Source: JABAYQ01 sp042091225
GTDB lineage: Bacteria > Bacteroidota > Bacteroidia > Flavobacteriales > UBA7312
DNA: 64,000 bases
Assembly: GCA_042091225.1 (NCBI GenBank)
Contig: JBELHW010000003.1
Location: 1-64,000 of the forward strand
Direction of reading: 5' to 3'
In this document: positions 26,005 through 33,783 of the stretch, piece after piece
Position numbering within the stretch: the stretch's first letter is position 1
Layout of the letters: every line of letters starts with the position of its first letter
Position numbers and translations under genes: made by a program
The notes under the pieces: model-generated
Told to the model about the DNA's origin: nothing
Database searches by the model: none
Seen by the model: the letters and a program-made list of their open reading frames with translations, nothing else

Positions 26005-27486
26005 ATGAATAAAAAATCGATCTCTTTATTTGATGCGTTGGTTCCAATTGTAGTACTAATAGGACTTCTAGGGCTAAACGTATTTCTATATGGAGATGAT
26101 TCACTTGGAGGGGCTAACCAACTTGCGTTGTTGTTAGGAACAGGAGTAGCTACAATTATTGGGATTAAAAATAATTCAAACTGGGAACACATTATTAAGG
26201 GAATTAGTAAAAGCATTAGCTCTACAGCTCCAGCTATTATTATTTTACTTCTAATCGGTTCACTTGCTGGCACTTGGCTCATTAGCGGAATAGTTCCATC
26301 TATGATTTATTATGGGCTACAAATCTTAAATCCTAAAATATTTTTATTTGCCTCATGTATTATTTGTGCAATTGTTTCTTTAGCATCAGGAAGCTCATGG
26401 TCTACAATTGCAACGGTAGGTATTGCACTTTTAGGTATTGGTGAGGCCTTAGAAATAAGTACAGGTTTAGTAGCAGGATCAATTATCTCAGGAGCTTATT
26501 TTGGTGACAAACTATCTCCACTATCAGACACTACAAACTTAGCACCAGCAATGGCTGGAACAGATTTATTTACTCATATAAGGTATATGCTATACACCAC
26601 TGTTCCTTCTTATATCATTACCTTATTACTTTTTTTATTCATTGGATTTTCAACAAATTCTGATGTAAGTAACAATGATGTTCAAAATATTCTTAATAGC
26701 CTTAATCAAAGCTTTTATATAAGTCCATGGTTATTTTCAGTGCCAATTTTATTATTTGTACTTATAATAAAAAAAGTTCCTTCAATACCAGCATTATTAA
26801 TTAGCTCTTTATTAGGAGGAGTTTTTGCTGCAATTTTTCAGCCCGATATAATTAAGCAAATTGCTAATTTAAATAGTAGTTATATTAAATCCCACCCTAT
26901 AGAAATTTTCACAGGATTAGAGTTTCAATACATAAAAGCTAGTTATATTGGAATAATTAATGCAATGGGAAGCGATACTTCTATTATTACAGATAATAAA
27001 ATAATGAACGACCTTCTCTCATCTGGAGGAATGTATGGAATGCTTAATACTATTTGGCTTATAATTTGTGCTATGTGTTTTGGTGGAACAATGGAGGCGA
27101 TAGGAGCATTAAAGAAAATAAGTCAATCAATTATAAAGTATGCTAACAGTACAGGGTCCCTTATTGCTACCACAGCTTGCACCTGCCTATTTTTCAACAC
27201 TACTGCTAGCGATCAATATCTGAGTATTGTCGTTCCAGGAAAAATGTATTCCGATGCTTTCAAAAAGAAGAAATTAGCTCCAGAAAATCTTAGTCGTACT
27301 CTAGAAGATAGCGGTACTGTTACTTCTGTCTTAATCCCTTGGAACACTTGTGGAGCAACTCAGTCTGGAGTATTAGGAGTAGCAACAATTATATATTTAC
27401 CTTTTTGTTTCTTTAATATTATTAGCCCTATTATGACAATAATCTATGGCTATTTTAATATAAAAATTAGGAGACTAAAAGACTAG
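26005..27486 (+). CDS. NhaC family Na+/H+ antiporter-like transporter
   Basis: A 493-residue inner-membrane protein with about 11-13 hydrophobic helices and the family segments SLASGSSWSTIATVG (about 127-141) and SGAYFGDKLSPLSDTTNLAP (about 160-180). Characterised NhaC relatives exchange Na+ for H+; other members of the superfamily carry amino acids, such as the predicted methionine transporter MetT. The start codon abuts the stop of a sulfur-amino-acid PLP enzyme, which makes an amino-acid substrate plausible. The stop codon overlaps that of the convergent glycosyltransferase in the palindrome CTAG. Confidence 0.85.
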   Translation: MNKKSISLFDALVPIVVLIGLLGLNVFLYGDDSLGGANQLALLLGTGVATIIGIKNNSNWEHIIKGISKSISSTAPAIIILLLIGSLAGTWLISGIVPSMIYYGLQILNPKIFLFASCIICAIVSLASGSSWSTIATVGIALLGIGEALEISTGLVAGSIISGAYFGDKLSPLSDTTNLAPAMAGTDLFTHIRYMLYTTVPSYIITLLLFLFIGFSTNSDVSNNDVQNILNSLNQSFYISPWLFSVPILLFVLIIKKVPSIPALLISSLLGGVFAAIFQPDIIKQIANLNSSYIKSHPIEIFTGLEFQYIKASYIGIINAMGSDTSIITDNKIMNDLLSSGGMYGMLNTIWLIICAMCFGGTMEAIGALKKISQSIIKYANSTGSLIATTACTCLFFNTTASDQYLSIVVPGKMYSDAFKKKKLAPENLSRTLEDSGTVTSVLIPWNTCGATQSGVLGVATIIYLPFCFFNIISPIMTIIYGYFNIKIRRLKD

Positions 27487-28430
27487 ATAGACTCTTCTAC
27501 ATGGTATTTGTTTCTATCTTCAGCATTTCTAGAAATCATTTCTCCAATAAAACCAGCTAAAAATAATTGCAGTCCCATTAACATAGATGTCAATGCAATA
27601 TAAAAGCTACTCATATCAGCTATATTCCTAGCAGTAACCTCGTTATACATATAATATAACTTAGACCCTCCCACATAAAAGAATAAAATTAAACCAAGAA
27701 AAAACATTAAGGTACCCAACACTCCAAAAAAATGCATTGGTTTTTTACCAAATTTAGAAACAAATGTGATGGTTAATAAATCGAGAAAACCATTTATAAA
27801 TCTTTCTAATCCGAATTTTGTCACCCCATATTTTCTAGATTGATGCTGTACTACTTTCTCCCCTATTTTGCTAAACCCTGCTCGTTTAGCCAACATAGGA
27901 ATATATCTATGCATTTCTCCATAGACTTCAATATTTTTCACAACCTCTTTTCTATAAGATTTAAGACCACAGTTAAAGTCGTGTAAATATATTCCGGACG
28001 CTTTTCTTGCTGCCCAATTATATAGCTTTGTAGGAATCGTTTTCGTTATAGGATCGAATCGTTTTTGTTTCCATCCAGAAACCAAATCAAAACCATCGTT
28101 AACTATCATGGAGTACAATTCAGGAATTTCTTCTGGACTATCTTGCAAATCAGCATCCATTGTGATAACCACCTCTCCATTAGCATTTTCAAAACCAACG
28201 TTTAAAGCAGCTGATTTACCATAATTTCTTCTAAATTTTATTCCTCTTACTTGTTCTATTTTAGATGATAATTCAACAATAACTTTCCAAGTAAAATCAG
28301 TACTTCCGTCATCAACTAAAATAACTTCGTATGAAAAATTATTAGAGCTCATTACTTTATCTATCCAACTACAAAGTTCAGGTAAAGATTCATGTTCATT
28401 GAAAGAAGGGACTATTATTGAAATATCCAT
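27483..28430 (-). CDS. Family 2 glycosyltransferase with two C-terminal membrane helices
   Basis: A 315-residue membrane-bound GT-A enzyme of the DPM1/GtrB type. It likely transfers a sugar from a nucleotide donor to a polyprenyl phosphate. The N-terminus reads IIVPSFNEHESLPEL, the metal-binding motif is D92-A-D94 in MDADLQDSPEE, and two hydrophobic helices occupy about 234-255 and 275-300. It lies 3 bp after DUF4199 on the same strand. Substrate sugar is unknown; arnC-like and undecaprenyl-glucose types look alike at this level. Confidence 0.9.
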   Translation of the reverse strand: MDISIIVPSFNEHESLPELCSWIDKVMSSNNFSYEVILVDDGSTDFTWKVIVELSSKIEQVRGIKFRRNYGKSAALNVGFENANGEVVITMDADLQDSPEEIPELYSMIVNDGFDLVSGWKQKRFDPITKTIPTKLYNWAARKASGIYLHDFNCGLKSYRKEVVKNIEVYGEMHRYIPMLAKRAGFSKIGEKVVQHQSRKYGVTKFGLERFINGFLDLLTITFVSKFGKKPMHFFGVLGTLMFFLGLILFFYVGGSKLYYMYNEVTARNIADMSSFYIALTSMLMGLQLFLAGFIGEMISRNAEDRNKYHVEESI

Positions 28431-28433
28431 AAG

Positions 28434-28952
28434 CTATTCTGTTTCGATTGGTGCTTCTTTTTTAACAAACAAAGCAATTATTAAAGATAGAAAAACAAAG
28501 AAAAATAAAGACGAAGTGTATCCTTTGCTAAGACTACTAACAGAAAAACTATTTTGACTCTCTAAATCGACTATTAATTCATCAATGACATCATCAGGAA
28601 AAAAATCAGACATTACGACAATAAGTTTTTGAATTGTCGCCTCTTGTAATATTATTCCATAAGAAGGATCTACATAATTAAATAATAAAATTTTAAAAAA
28701 AGTATGAATAAAAGTAGAAGCTGCTAATAAGCCAAAACAAACAATAAAACTATTTTTAAAGTTTAAGTAACCTAAATTAATTTTCTTAAACTGATTTATT
28801 AGGACAATTAAGAAAACTAGCGGAGTTATTAATTCTATCAAATTCCATATTAACGATAGTTTAAAGTCAACTCCCATTATATATGACATTAAGCTGATAA
28901 ATATCATAAAAGCTCCAAGAATGAGCCCATTTTTAAAAATGTAATCTTTCAT
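28434..28952 (-). CDS. DUF4199 membrane protein
   Basis: A 172-residue inner-membrane protein with four hydrophobic segments at about 8-26, 33-52, 68-92 and 145-165. It fits the DUF4199 family, which is largely confined to Bacteroidota and has no established function. It is the first gene of a two-gene unit with the polyprenyl-phosphate-type glycosyltransferase, so an accessory role in that reaction is possible but unproven. Its promoter at 28971-28978 is divergent from the SRP RNA promoter. Confidence 0.8.
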   Translation of the reverse strand: MKDYIFKNGLILGAFMIFISLMSYIMGVDFKLSLIWNLIELITPLVFLIVLINQFKKINLGYLNFKNSFIVCFGLLAASTFIHTFFKILLFNYVDPSYGIILQEATIQKLIVVMSDFFPDDVIDELIVDLESQNSFSVSSLSKGYTSSLFFFVFLSLIIALFVKKEAPIETE

Positions 28953-28970
28953 TTACATAAGGATTTAACG

Positions 28971-28978
28971 CAAATATA
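28971..28978 (-). promoter_or_regulatory. -7 element of DUF4199-glycosyltransferase
   Basis: On the minus strand this is TATATTTG, a perfect TAnnTTTG, 18 bases before the start codon. Confidence 0.6.
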
Positions 28979-29005
28979 ATCCAAAATATAAATAAACTAA
29001 AACAA

Positions 29006-29035
29006 TTGTAAAAGAGTTGAAATGATTTATATTTG
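29006..29035 (+). promoter_or_regulatory. Promoter of the SRP RNA gene
   Basis: TTG at 29006-29008 and TATATTTG at 29028-29035, separated by 19 bp, fit the Bacteroidota -33/-7 arrangement. The RNA starts about 5 bases after the -7 element. This is the cleanest promoter in the window. Confidence 0.75.
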
Positions 29036-29039
29036 CATC

Positions 29040-29135
29040 GGGCAAGTCTTACACGATCAGCTCCTGCTGAACTCCCCCAGGACCGGAAGGTAGCAAGGGT
29101 AAGTGGTTGAGCGATGCGATGTAAGTAGCTTGCCC
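29040..29135 (+). ncRNA. ffs: Signal recognition particle RNA (small bacterial type)
   Basis: An RNA of about 96 nt that binds Ffh and targets membrane proteins. The ends pair (GGGCAAG with CTTGCCC). The apical part shows the conserved SRP core CAGGACCGGAAGGTAGCA with the GGAA tetraloop and the asymmetric AGCA loop of domain IV. A T run follows the 3' end. No Alu domain is visible, so it is the short 4.5S type. It lies between a divergent membrane-protein gene and the aldolase gene, as an independent unit. Confidence 0.96.
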
Positions 29136-29170
29136 ATTTTTTATTATCTTTAAGGTGTAAACTGCAAACT

Positions 29171-29824
29171 ATGGACTTCTTTCTAGACACCGCAAACATT
29201 GATCAAATTAAACAAGCCCAAGATTTAGGAATTTTAAAATGGCGTACTACTAATCCCTCCTTAATGCTAAAGGATGGAGTAAAAAAAGAGCATCTAAATA
29301 AACACTATTTAGAAATATGTAAAATTGTGGATGGACCTGTTAGTGCAGAAGTCATTTCTACTGATTACAAAGAGATTGTGAAAGAAGGAGATAAACTTTC
29401 TAAAATACATCCACAAATAGTATTAAAAATACCTATGATTAAAGATGGGATAAAAGCAATTAAATATTTTCATCAAAAAGGAATAAAAACAAATTGCACA
29501 CTAGTTTTTACCCTAGGTCAAGCAATTTTAGCTGCAAAAGCTGGAGCTTCATATATTTCTCCATTTATAGGCAGACTAGAAGATAACAATCAAGATGGCA
29601 TTAAATTAGTAAAAACAATTTCCGATTTTTATAGTTTTCATCGTTATGAAACAAAAATTTTAGCTGCTTCAATAAGAAACACAAATCACATTACCGACTG
29701 TGCTATTGCTGGAGCAAATGCTATAACCGTTCCTCTCCCGCTTTTACTACAACTTTTTAACCATCCTTTAACGGATAAAGGTCTACAAAAGTTTTTGGAT
29801 GATCATAAAAAAAATAACCACTAA
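29171..29824 (+). CDS. Transaldolase-like fructose-6-phosphate aldolase family protein
   Basis: A 217-residue cytoplasmic TIM-barrel protein of the small transaldolase/FSA family. The start MDFFLDTANID carries catalytic Asp6, and the Schiff-base lysine is K86 in VLKIPM. TNCTLVF, GASYISPFIGRLED and LAASIRN follow the family closely. The loop before TTNPSL normally ends in GV, but here reads L22-K-W-R25; the DNA suggests two compensating single-base indels. Whether activity survives is unclear. It could act in the pentose phosphate pathway or as an aldolase. Its stop codon overlaps the next ATG (TAATG). Confidence 0.88.
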   Translation: MDFFLDTANIDQIKQAQDLGILKWRTTNPSLMLKDGVKKEHLNKHYLEICKIVDGPVSAEVISTDYKEIVKEGDKLSKIHPQIVLKIPMIKDGIKAIKYFHQKGIKTNCTLVFTLGQAILAAKAGASYISPFIGRLEDNNQDGIKLVKTISDFYSFHRYETKILAASIRNTNHITDCAIAGANAITVPLPLLLQLFNHPLTDKGLQKFLDDHKKNNH

Positions 29825-30444
29825 TGTTTATTGAAATTCATCCAGAAAACCCTAATCCTAGAGGTATTTCAAAAGTTGTAGAATGCTTAAAAGACGGTGG
29901 TGTCGTAATTTATCCTACAGATACAATATACGGAATTGGATGCGATATTTTTCAACCCAAAGCTGTGGATAGAATTGCAAAAATTAAAGGTATCGATTTA
30001 AAAAAACAAAACTTTTCTTTCATATGTTCTGATTTGTCTCACTTATCAGATTATACTTTGCCAATAGATAGGACTCTATATAAAATTATGAGAAAAGTAT
30101 TGCCGGGACCTTACACATTTATTTTAAATGCTAATTCTAATATCCCTAAGTTATTCAAAATAAAAAAGAAAACCGTTGGTATAAGAGTGCCAAATCATAA
30201 AATACCTATTTGCCTAGTGGAAGAAATTGGAAATCCATTATTAACAACCTCCTTAATTGAAAATACAGAGAATATAGAAAGTAATATCGAACCGACTCTT
30301 ATTTATGAAAACTACAAAAATAAAGTTGACATTATTATTGATGGTGGTTTAGGCAAGTTAACTCCTTCAACCGTTCTTAACTGTACTAAATCAGAAATAG
30401 AAATTATAAGAGAAGGATTAGGCCCAATAGGTCTACTTTACTAA
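29824..30444 (+). CDS. Sua5/YciO/YrdC family protein, paralogue 1
   Basis: A 206-residue protein of the YrdC fold, which in TsaC/Sua5 makes threonylcarbamoyl-AMP for the t6A modification of tRNA. The family core is present: GGVVIYPTDTIYGIGCD (about 25-41) and the KIKG..KKQNFSFIC region. Later, where TsaC has S-T-S-A-N, it reads LLTTSLIENTE. That difference and the length put it closer to the YciO branch, whose tRNA role is less certain. A second family member at 57172 looks like the canonical TsaC. It overlaps coaE tail-to-tail by 12 bp. Confidence 0.85.
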   Translation: MFIEIHPENPNPRGISKVVECLKDGGVVIYPTDTIYGIGCDIFQPKAVDRIAKIKGIDLKKQNFSFICSDLSHLSDYTLPIDRTLYKIMRKVLPGPYTFILNANSNIPKLFKIKKKTVGIRVPNHKIPICLVEEIGNPLLTTSLIENTENIESNIEPTLIYENYKNKVDIIIDGGLGKLTPSTVLNCTKSEIEIIREGLGPIGLLY

Positions 30445-31017
30445 GATAGTATGGATTTTCAAAATCTGAGTACTAAGAAGAATAGTCTCTTCATTGTCAA
30501 TGACAAAATCACACCTAGAAATTAAATCGGACTGACTTAATTGTTTGTCCATTCTTAATCTTATTTCAGATTCGGACATATTATCCCTTTCCACAACTCT
30601 TTTAAGTCGTAAGTTATCGCTAGCAACAACACAAATAACTTTGTCAAGTGATTTATAAGAATTGCTCTTGAAAAGTACAGCAGCCTCTTTAATAACATAA
30701 TCAGCTTTAGAATGGCTAATACACCATTTATCAAAATCAGAAGCAACTAACGGATGCACCAACCCATTAAGATAATTTAGCTTTTGTAAATCGTTAAAAA
30801 CAATGTTAGAAATAAAAACGGTGTTTAATTGGTTGTTAGCACTATAAGCCTCAGAACCAAAATAAGATGAAATAGCACTTTTTAAGCTAAAATCGTTTGA
30901 CATTAACCACTTTGCTCGTTGATCAGAATTATAAACAGGAACATCAAGTATTTTAAAAAAACTTGAAACAGTGGTTTTACCACTTCCAATATTTCCTGTC
31001 AAACCTATTTTCTTCAT
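30433..31017 (-). CDS. coaE: Dephospho-CoA kinase
   Basis: A 194-residue cytoplasmic P-loop kinase that phosphorylates dephospho-CoA in the last step of coenzyme A synthesis. The Walker A motif is G8-N-I-G-S-G13-K14-T15. The CoaE segments RAKWLMS (about 39-45, normally with D-x-x-AR), HPLVASDF (about 107-114) and VVERDNMSESEIRLRM with the lid arginines are visible. It follows the YbbR gene by a TAATG overlap, so it is probably coupled to it. Confidence 0.93.
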   Translation of the reverse strand: MKKIGLTGNIGSGKTTVSSFFKILDVPVYNSDQRAKWLMSNDFSLKSAISSYFGSEAYSANNQLNTVFISNIVFNDLQKLNYLNGLVHPLVASDFDKWCISHSKADYVIKEAAVLFKSNSYKSLDKVICVVASDNLRLKRVVERDNMSESEIRLRMDKQLSQSDLISRCDFVIDNEETILLSTQILKIHTILVK

Positions 31018-32000
31018 TATTTTTTTATGAGGATATATTCAACTTTATTTGGAATAATTCTAACGTTTTCGACAAAATTAGATTTTTTACCTAAACTAAC
31101 ATTTAGATTATTAAAATCAGTATTAATATCGCAGTAAGCAGTAAAATCTGAGCTTTTTACTAAATCATAGTTATCTAATGAAACCAGAAATTCTAGATCT
31201 ACATTATCAGGGATAAATTTTACTGTATATCCTGATGGAATATTTTTTGCTTTTAATTTTATATTCTTCCTTCCTTCTGTAAATTGCTCAACTCCAAACG
31301 ACCAATTTATTAAATCATGAGAAAATGATAGATCTGGAAAATTTATGGATTCTAGCTTCACTTCCCCTTTTTCATTAGAGTTAACGTTAGATAACTCTAA
31401 AACTTTTGTATTGATTTCGTTAATAACCTCAACAACAGCTTGAGGACCAGAAATAGTTACCGATTTAGGATTTAGAATAACCTCATCTTTCTGGCGATAC
31501 ATCTGTTCATAAGAAATATCAGAAATAAATTTAACAGGAACTGTTCGTTCTGTTTTTTTATCTAAAAACAAATCTATTCTATTTGGCTGAATGTGCAACA
31601 ATTGCATGTTGGTAGGTAGCATTTCTTGAACTTCAGAAAGAGATTGCTTCCCTAGCCAAAAATAGTTCCATAATTTCCCTTTTTTTACAGGAATAAATCC
31701 AGAAACAGAAAGGTTAATTTTTGGCTTTAACTTAAGGCGATGAGCCAAGATAGTAAAGCCGGGTGCGTTTACTTGTAATTGCAACTCTACTTGTTTGTTT
31801 TCGATTTGCAACATTTTCTCAGGAAAATCAATGAAATTTACATCGTACTTTATAGATGCCGTATAATCTTTTGACAACACTGTTAAAGTCCAAAATATAG
31901 TAGAAAGGACTATTAGAATTGTAAAAACAGGCAAATACTTTTTCTCGATTTTTAAAAAACCAAAGAATTTAATTAATAATAATTTTATACGATTTGCCAT
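31017..32000 (-). CDS. YbbR-like domain protein
   Basis: A 327-residue protein with one N-terminal membrane helix (about 23-42) and an extracytoplasmic region with at least two YbbR-like units, e.g. RTVPVKFISDISYEQ and the following NPKSVTISGP. YbbR/CdaR proteins in Firmicutes regulate the diadenylate cyclase CdaA; in Bacteroidota the partner is not established, and no cdaA is adjacent. I chose ATG at 32000-31998; an upstream TTG at 32006 would overlap the T run of the preceding terminator. It has no visible promoter of its own and is joined to coaE by TAATG. Confidence 0.83.
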   Translation of the reverse strand: MANRIKLLLIKFFGFLKIEKKYLPVFTILIVLSTIFWTLTVLSKDYTASIKYDVNFIDFPEKMLQIENKQVELQLQVNAPGFTILAHRLKLKPKINLSVSGFIPVKKGKLWNYFWLGKQSLSEVQEMLPTNMQLLHIQPNRIDLFLDKKTERTVPVKFISDISYEQMYRQKDEVILNPKSVTISGPQAVVEVINEINTKVLELSNVNSNEKGEVKLESINFPDLSFSHDLINWSFGVEQFTEGRKNIKLKAKNIPSGYTVKFIPDNVDLEFLVSLDNYDLVKSSDFTAYCDINTDFNNLNVSLGKKSNFVENVRIIPNKVEYILIKK

Positions 32001-32004
32001 AGAC

Positions 32005-32028
32005 AAAAAAAAACGGGCAAAAGCCCGT
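32005..32028 (-). terminator. Intrinsic terminator after yajC, abutting the ybbR start
   Basis: On the minus strand ACGGGC pairs with GCCCGT around a TTTT loop, followed by nine Ts. The T run ends 4 bases before the ybbR ATG. Confidence 0.9.
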
Positions 32029-32041
32029 ATTAAAATTTATC

Positions 32042-32353
32042 TTATTTTGATTTTTCTTTGCTAGCTCCATTTGGAGTCAAAGCAGTTTTTTCAACCCAAA
32101 TTTTTACTCCTTCAGAGATATCAATTTTAACTTTTGTTTCACTTATTTCTGAAACTTTTCCGTGAATTCCTCCAGAGGTAATGATCTTATCTCCTTTAGC
32201 AATTGCTTCTCTAAACTTTCTTTCCTCTTTTTGTTTCTTAATTTGTGGTCTAATCATGAAAAACCAAAAAACAGCGAAAACAATTACAAAGAAAATTAAT
32301 TGTTGATTTCCGCCTTGGGCTTGGTTGATTGTAAAAAATATATTGTTCATCAT
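32042..32353 (-). CDS. yajC: Sec translocon accessory protein YajC
   Basis: A 103-residue single-span inner-membrane protein that associates with SecDF in protein export. One hydrophobic helix (about 18-38, ending in WFFMIRPQ) is followed by the conserved IRPQIKKQKE stretch and a small cytoplasmic domain with GDKIITSGGIHGKV. Length and layout are typical. It overlaps the DUF1573 lipoprotein gene by 4 bp (ATGA) and is followed by a strong terminator. Confidence 0.93.
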   Translation of the reverse strand: MMNNIFFTINQAQGGNQQLIFFVIVFAVFWFFMIRPQIKKQKEERKFREAIAKGDKIITSGGIHGKVSEISETKVKIDISEGVKIWVEKTALTPNGASKEKSK

Positions 32354-32811
32354 AAGGATTGTATTTCTGCTTTAATTTTAATTACTTTTCTATTCGGGTT
32401 TGTATTAGCAGTTAAAGTAACTGCTTTATTTTGAATACCTTTTCTACCGCTACTATTAAAAGAAACATCTATGTTACCTGTTTCTCCAGGAGCAATAGGA
32501 TTTTTTGGCCAATTTGGCACAGTACAGCCACATGACCCTTTTGCATTACTAATAATTAAAGGAGCATCTCCTGTATTAGTAAAAACAAAAGAATAAGAAA
32601 CTTTTTCTCCATCTACTAAAAGACCAAAGTCATGCTCTTCTTCAACAAATGTAAATTGAGGAGTTCCTGAAACTGATGTAGAATTTTCAACGCTAGTTTT
32701 AGGAGTTTGCACTAGATCAGTTGAAAGCTTCTCATTTTCTACTTTTTTTGCCACGTCTTGACAAGAAATAAATGCAAAAATTGCGAAAATTGGTATAATT
32801 ATATTTTTCAT
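32350..32811 (-). CDS. DUF1573 lipoprotein
   Basis: A 153-residue lipoprotein with a lipobox ending at Cys17 (AFISC), then a low-complexity linker and one DUF1573 (Ig-like, MSP-related) domain from about residue 50. The family motif GSCGCTVPNWP and the segment PIAPGETGNIDVSF are visible. Function is not established; an envelope location is expected. It is co-translated with yajC by an ATGA overlap, from its own promoter at 32832, which suggests a Sec-linked or envelope role. Confidence 0.87.
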   Translation of the reverse strand: MKNIIIPIFAIFAFISCQDVAKKVENEKLSTDLVQTPKTSVENSTSVSGTPQFTFVEEEHDFGLLVDGEKVSYSFVFTNTGDAPLIISNAKGSCGCTVPNWPKNPIAPGETGNIDVSFNSSGRKGIQNKAVTLTANTNPNRKVIKIKAEIQSL

Positions 32812-32831
32812 AATGTTAAATAGTTAAGTAA

Positions 32832-32839
32832 CAAATTTA
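32832..32839 (-). promoter_or_regulatory. -7 element of DUF1573-yajC
   Basis: On the minus strand this is TAAATTTG, a perfect TAnnTTTG, 20 bases before the start codon and within the 33-bp gap after nusB. Confidence 0.6.
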
Positions 32840-32844
32840 TAAAA

Positions 32845-33780
32845 TTATTCTATTAAACCTCTTCCTGTTTTCTTAATTGTGCCATCTTTAATCAATTCAT
32901 TAACAAGATTGTCCAAAATACCATTCACGAACTTTTTACTTCTCTCCGTACTATAGTATTTTGCTAGGTCAATATATTCGTTCATACTCACTTTTACAGG
33001 AACGGTTGGCATTTCAATAAGTTCAGTAAGTGCCATTTGCATGAGTATTAAATCCATTTGAGCAACTCTCTCTATTTCCCAGTTATTTACTTTGACAGAA
33101 ATAAGCTCTGAAAATCTATCCGAATTAGTGATTGCTTTTCTAAAAAGATTAATAGCAAATATTTCTTCTTCTTTATCTTTAAAAAGAGAAAGAAGACTTA
33201 TGTTATCCTGATCAGAATCTTTTATGTTTTTGGTTATCATACTAGTGATAAAAGGTAAATCATCTTCCCAATAAATATTTAAGTCACGGAGATAATCTTG
33301 AAAAAGCTCTGCTTCTACCATTTGTTTAGAAAATATTTTTAAAATGAATTTTTTATCATCATTAAAATTTTGATCAGAAATTGACATGTAATAAATAAAT
33401 TCATCAGACTTAGAAATTTCAAGAAAGATATTTTTAATCATGTCGCGATTATCTGAAAAAGATAATTTGAATTCAGAACCTAAAACCATTAATCGAGTAT
33501 CCTCAACAAGTTTGGAAATAAACAGATTGTCTATAAACTTAGTATTTGGAGTTAAATCATTTTGAGTAGGAAGTTTTTTATGCTTTGAATTTTCAATATG
33601 ATCATTAGCATAATCTCTAAGTTCTACGATAAACAATAATAAAAGAATGTATAACTCATTTATCTTATCGAGAGATTTAAGAAAATCTTTTTCGAACCTT
33701 ACAATATCTTTGTCGCTTGACTGACTCCAAGCATATAAGGCTTGTAAAACTTTAATCCTTAAATGTCTCCTATTTAACAT
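32845..33780 (-). CDS. nusB: Transcription antitermination factor NusB (long form)
   Basis: A 311-residue protein, about twice the usual NusB length. The N-terminus has the NusB hallmark MLNRRHLRIKVLQALYAW, the middle (about 35-190) is an insertion typical of Bacteroidota, and the C-terminal 120 residues carry the rest of the NusB fold (LILMQMALTELI, NEYIDLAKYYSTERSKKFVNGILD). It binds boxA RNA with NusE to prevent early termination in rRNA operons. The role of the long insertion is unknown. It lies 3 bp after the amino-acid dehydrogenase gene on the same strand. Confidence 0.9.
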   Translation of the reverse strand: MLNRRHLRIKVLQALYAWSQSSDKDIVRFEKDFLKSLDKINELYILLLLFIVELRDYANDHIENSKHKKLPTQNDLTPNTKFIDNLFISKLVEDTRLMVLGSEFKLSFSDNRDMIKNIFLEISKSDEFIYYMSISDQNFNDDKKFILKIFSKQMVEAELFQDYLRDLNIYWEDDLPFITSMITKNIKDSDQDNISLLSLFKDKEEEIFAINLFRKAITNSDRFSELISVKVNNWEIERVAQMDLILMQMALTELIEMPTVPVKVSMNEYIDLAKYYSTERSKKFVNGILDNLVNELIKDGTIKKTGRGLIE

Positions 33781-33783
33781 TGG

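Noticed and set aside
28933..29199. Open frame of 88 codons on the minus strand across the SRP RNA
   Set aside because: It runs through the structured SRP RNA and its promoter and has no family signal; chance frame.
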